Made by a program: the position numbers and the translations under genes. Source: Myxococcales bacterium (GTDB lineage: Bacteria; Myxococcota_A; Polyangia; Polyangiales; Houyiibacteriaceae). From it: a stretch of DNA of 38,143 bases. The stretch lies in contig JAHBWH010000068.1 in assembly GCA_019637115.1 (NCBI GenBank), forward strand, positions 1-38,143, read 5' to 3'. A model generated the notes under the pieces. It was not told the DNA's origin and did not search any database. It worked only from the letters and a program-made list of their open reading frames with translations. Of the stretch, positions 37,601 through 38,143 are shown piece by piece (position 1 is the first letter of the stretch; each line of letters opens with the position of its first letter).

Positions 37601-37910
37601 ACGCTCGCTCGTGTGGGACCACGAGCACGTCGAAGGGCACCGTCGGCTCGCGCCGCAGGCGGAGCGGGAGCTCGAGCTCCGGCAACTTCACCGAGAACCG
37701 ACGCGCCTCGCTCGTGGCGGGGAGGGCGAAGCGCGCGACGCGCTCGGGAGGCGCCGTCCCGAGGAGATCCGAGAGGAAGAGGCGCAGCTCGGCGAGGACG
37801 TCGCCTTCGCTCCCGATGGCGGCGAGCTCGGGCTCGACCACGGGGTAGGCGACGCAGGTCCCGTCGGGGAGCTCGTCGAGCACGACGAGCGTGTCGATCG
37901 TCATCGTCAC
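34578..37910 (-). CDS. Clp-like double AAA+ ATPase with release-factor-like C-terminal extension, first gene
   Basis: The 1110-residue product has an unrecognised N-terminal domain (1-205: LVVLDELPDGTCVAYPVVEP, RFALPATSEARRFSVKLPE). D1 has Walker A GPERVGKS (236-243) and Walker B LLVFDD (Asp299 instead of Glu). D2 is intact: GPTGVGKT (507-514), VILLDE (570-575), TSN (614-616), GRLD (Arg653), GAR (712-714). The D2 pore loop is shortened (LVEADDGGEGLLTRKV). VGI (626-628) lies at the ClpP-loop position. Residues ~785-870 are helical. Residues ~907-1030 align with the release-factor PCRF core: AITVRCEELDEGRTLDQWIG, LARRGWTATFHLF, then VRGPHAGTLVAHEAGLHRYL, comparable to G-x-x-A-x-x-L-x-x-E-x-G-V-H-R. 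PGQ at 1062-1064 may be a relic of GGQ. The start may be GTG at 37910, just after a -10-like hexamer, or ATG at 37904; neither has a ribosome-binding site. Confidence 0.9.
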   Translation of the reverse strand: MTMTIDTLVVLDELPDGTCVAYPVVEPELAAIGSEGDVLAELRLFLSDLLGTAPPERVARFALPATSEARRFSVKLPELELPLRLRREPTVPFDVLVVPHERASWVIVPALRHVVYVGANEPLEETVTHELRRHLGALSPDPATRLALLPSTETRIVPLRLFVDREGDAERAAKQHAQLVAARARKDALELLAQVATPLHDGAHLAGPPVVGRDALVSTLDGLLAGTERRSVLLVGPERVGKSALLRAWLRGPGEGRRAFATSGAQLMAGMSGLGQWQERLRRVLDAVERLDALLVFDDLADLFDQSGSGSVDLPAAIRPALEEGRVRVVGELDEVSADLLTSRYEGFFQSFHTLPVPPLDRTQAAALLEARAAHASAEGRAEVDAEARAAMLALCERYLPYRPFPGKAAELFDDVLASVERHGVAATEHDRVRASTVYARFSAQTGIPDALLRDDRPLDPERLRARFAARLIGQAPARDAVVEALCVVKAALAPGDKPLATLLFVGPTGVGKTELARALAEVLFGAEERLVRFDMSEYADGHAARRLVEADDGGEGLLTRKVREQPFAVILLDEIEKAHPLVFDLLLQITGEGRLTDGRGRTAYFHNALLILTSNLGASHGSRRVGIAAREDSEGAYLDAVRRAFRPELVGRLDRVVPFSALSPEDIAEVARLTVDRVVARRGLRDRGVAVEVSELALARLAAEGFDPVYGARALRRHVEDRFTAPLAATLSSLGARARTMRLRVRDESEPAASSPALVRAAGGLVVEALPVESGGRRDDLRTLEAASTLRREVLEALDRPAVEPLVEEVGSLVAQLAAPRSKKEHARAGSEIAALQTRLHQLGQPWERVRAARDEIFELEELTFSSWIEVERGGEALELDAELASARLQFRQNLLAFLLERRARHAITVRCEELDEGRTLDQWIGPLLGDLARRGWTATFHLFKDPSPSKAAWPAERPYGPPRDAAWMAEYLSRPVRDRLVTLMHVRGPHAGTLVAHEAGLHRYLGVTPKLDGAHHEIHVLAFRELREAEWTHAKAQPTRPGSSRDLLRQSSRRWTDERPGQKLPDDYIHIPLSAYWSPESVDEMALREILAADEPETLYPTVFGEDR

Positions 37911-37918
37911 GGCCGCGG

Positions 37919-37924
37919 AGCCTA
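37919..37924 (-). promoter_or_regulatory. Candidate extended -10 of the Clp-like operon
   Basis: The minus strand reads TGGTAGGCT, then eight bases and GTG (37910). TG-N-TAGGCT resembles an extended -10; no clear -35 is seen. Transcription would begin next to the GTG, which would make the operon's first gene nearly leaderless. Confidence 0.35.
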
Positions 37925-37978
37925 CCAGTCCGTCGTCCGTTCTCGGGGGCTTTCGTGCCGCGGCTGGATGAGGGGGCG

Positions 37979-38143
37979 CGGGGTCCGTGTCGGGGTCCGT
38001 GTCGGGGTCCGCGTCCGGGTCCGCGTCGGGGTCCGCGTCTGGGTCCGTGTCTGGGTCCGTCTCGGGGTCCGTGTCTGGGTCCGTGTCGGGGTCCGTGTCG
38101 GGGTCCGTGTCGGGGTCCGTGTCGGGGTCCGTGTCGGGGTCCG
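37979..38143. repeat. Dodecamer array E, continues beyond the window
   Basis: About 13.5 copies of the 12-base unit GGGTCCGTGTCG run from 37981 to the last base. The last five full copies are identical; the copies nearest the operon differ at one or two positions (GCGTCC, GTGTCT, GTCTCG). The array begins about 55 bases upstream of the -10-like hexamer of the Clp-like operon. Its full length cannot be judged. Confidence 0.93.

Noticed and set aside
28629-37910. Type VI secretion ClpV cluster
   Set aside because: No tss/VipA/VipB genes are nearby, ClpV is normally a single gene, and the N-terminal regions and D2 pore loops do not fit.

Overview
The window is strongly GC-rich chromosomal DNA with dense, mostly single-copy bacterial genes. 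The gene content points to a myxobacterium-like member of Myxococcota, perhaps a Sandaracinaceae relative. Clues are two enhancer-binding (sigma-54) activators with TPR and FHA sensor domains, a Cys-rich Stig1-like lipoprotein, a MopE-type lipoprotein, GatCAB, and a groES-groEL operon with a CIRCE operator. This placement is inferred from gene families and codon bias, not from a marker gene.

Layout. 1-1449: the 3' part of a soluble lytic transglycosylase. 1492-1770: a tandem 130-bp repeat with 15-bp inverted ends. 1884-4003: groEL (minus strand, carrying a frameshift), groES and their CIRCE operator. 4324-5595: a TolB-like periplasmic propeller. 5846-8658: the TldD/TldE protease pair. 8659-9766: a 1.1-kb convergent non-coding stretch full of repeats and large hairpins. 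9767-10837: mesaconyl-CoA hydratase. 11065-18217: a minus-strand regulatory block with a small lipoprotein, an ATPase-TPR-sigma-54 activator, an FHA-sigma-54 activator and a histidine kinase/receiver hybrid. 18476-21259: two lipoproteins with less GC-biased codon use. 21280-24439: gatC-gatA-gatB with ATGA overlaps. 24488-25753: an LCP-family protein. 25917-26966: a THUMP RNA methyltransferase. 27050-28261: an AAA_14/DUF4143 ATPase. 28629-37910: three consecutive ClpA/ClpB-like double-AAA+ proteins in one operon.

The most unusual part is the terminal Clp-like operon. Its three paralogues share an N-terminal region unlike the Clp N domain, a D1 ATPase whose Walker B glutamate is replaced (R, D, D), and an intact D2 ATPase that lacks the GYVGY pore loop. 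The first two proteins of the operon also carry C-terminal extensions that resemble the PCRF core of peptide-chain release factors but have no GGQ motif. The first and second genes are joined by six perfect-length 27-bp repeats. Each repeat recreates a ribosome-binding site plus an ATGA stop/start, so a 63-codon repeat ORF links the two genes by ATGA overlaps at both ends. I know of no described system with this combination.

A second theme is a family of 6/12-bp tandem arrays built on GTCCGN-type hexamers (CGGACN on the other strand). They occur in five intergenic places (about 4086, 8815, 9515, 15511 and 37979). Three of them (4086, 9515, 15511) lie just 3' of minus-strand stop codons, and the last runs off the window upstream of the Clp-like operon. 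Several genes (tldD, mch, the FHA activator, the first clp-like gene) have a -10-like hexamer so close to the start codon that leaderless or nearly leaderless transcripts are likely.
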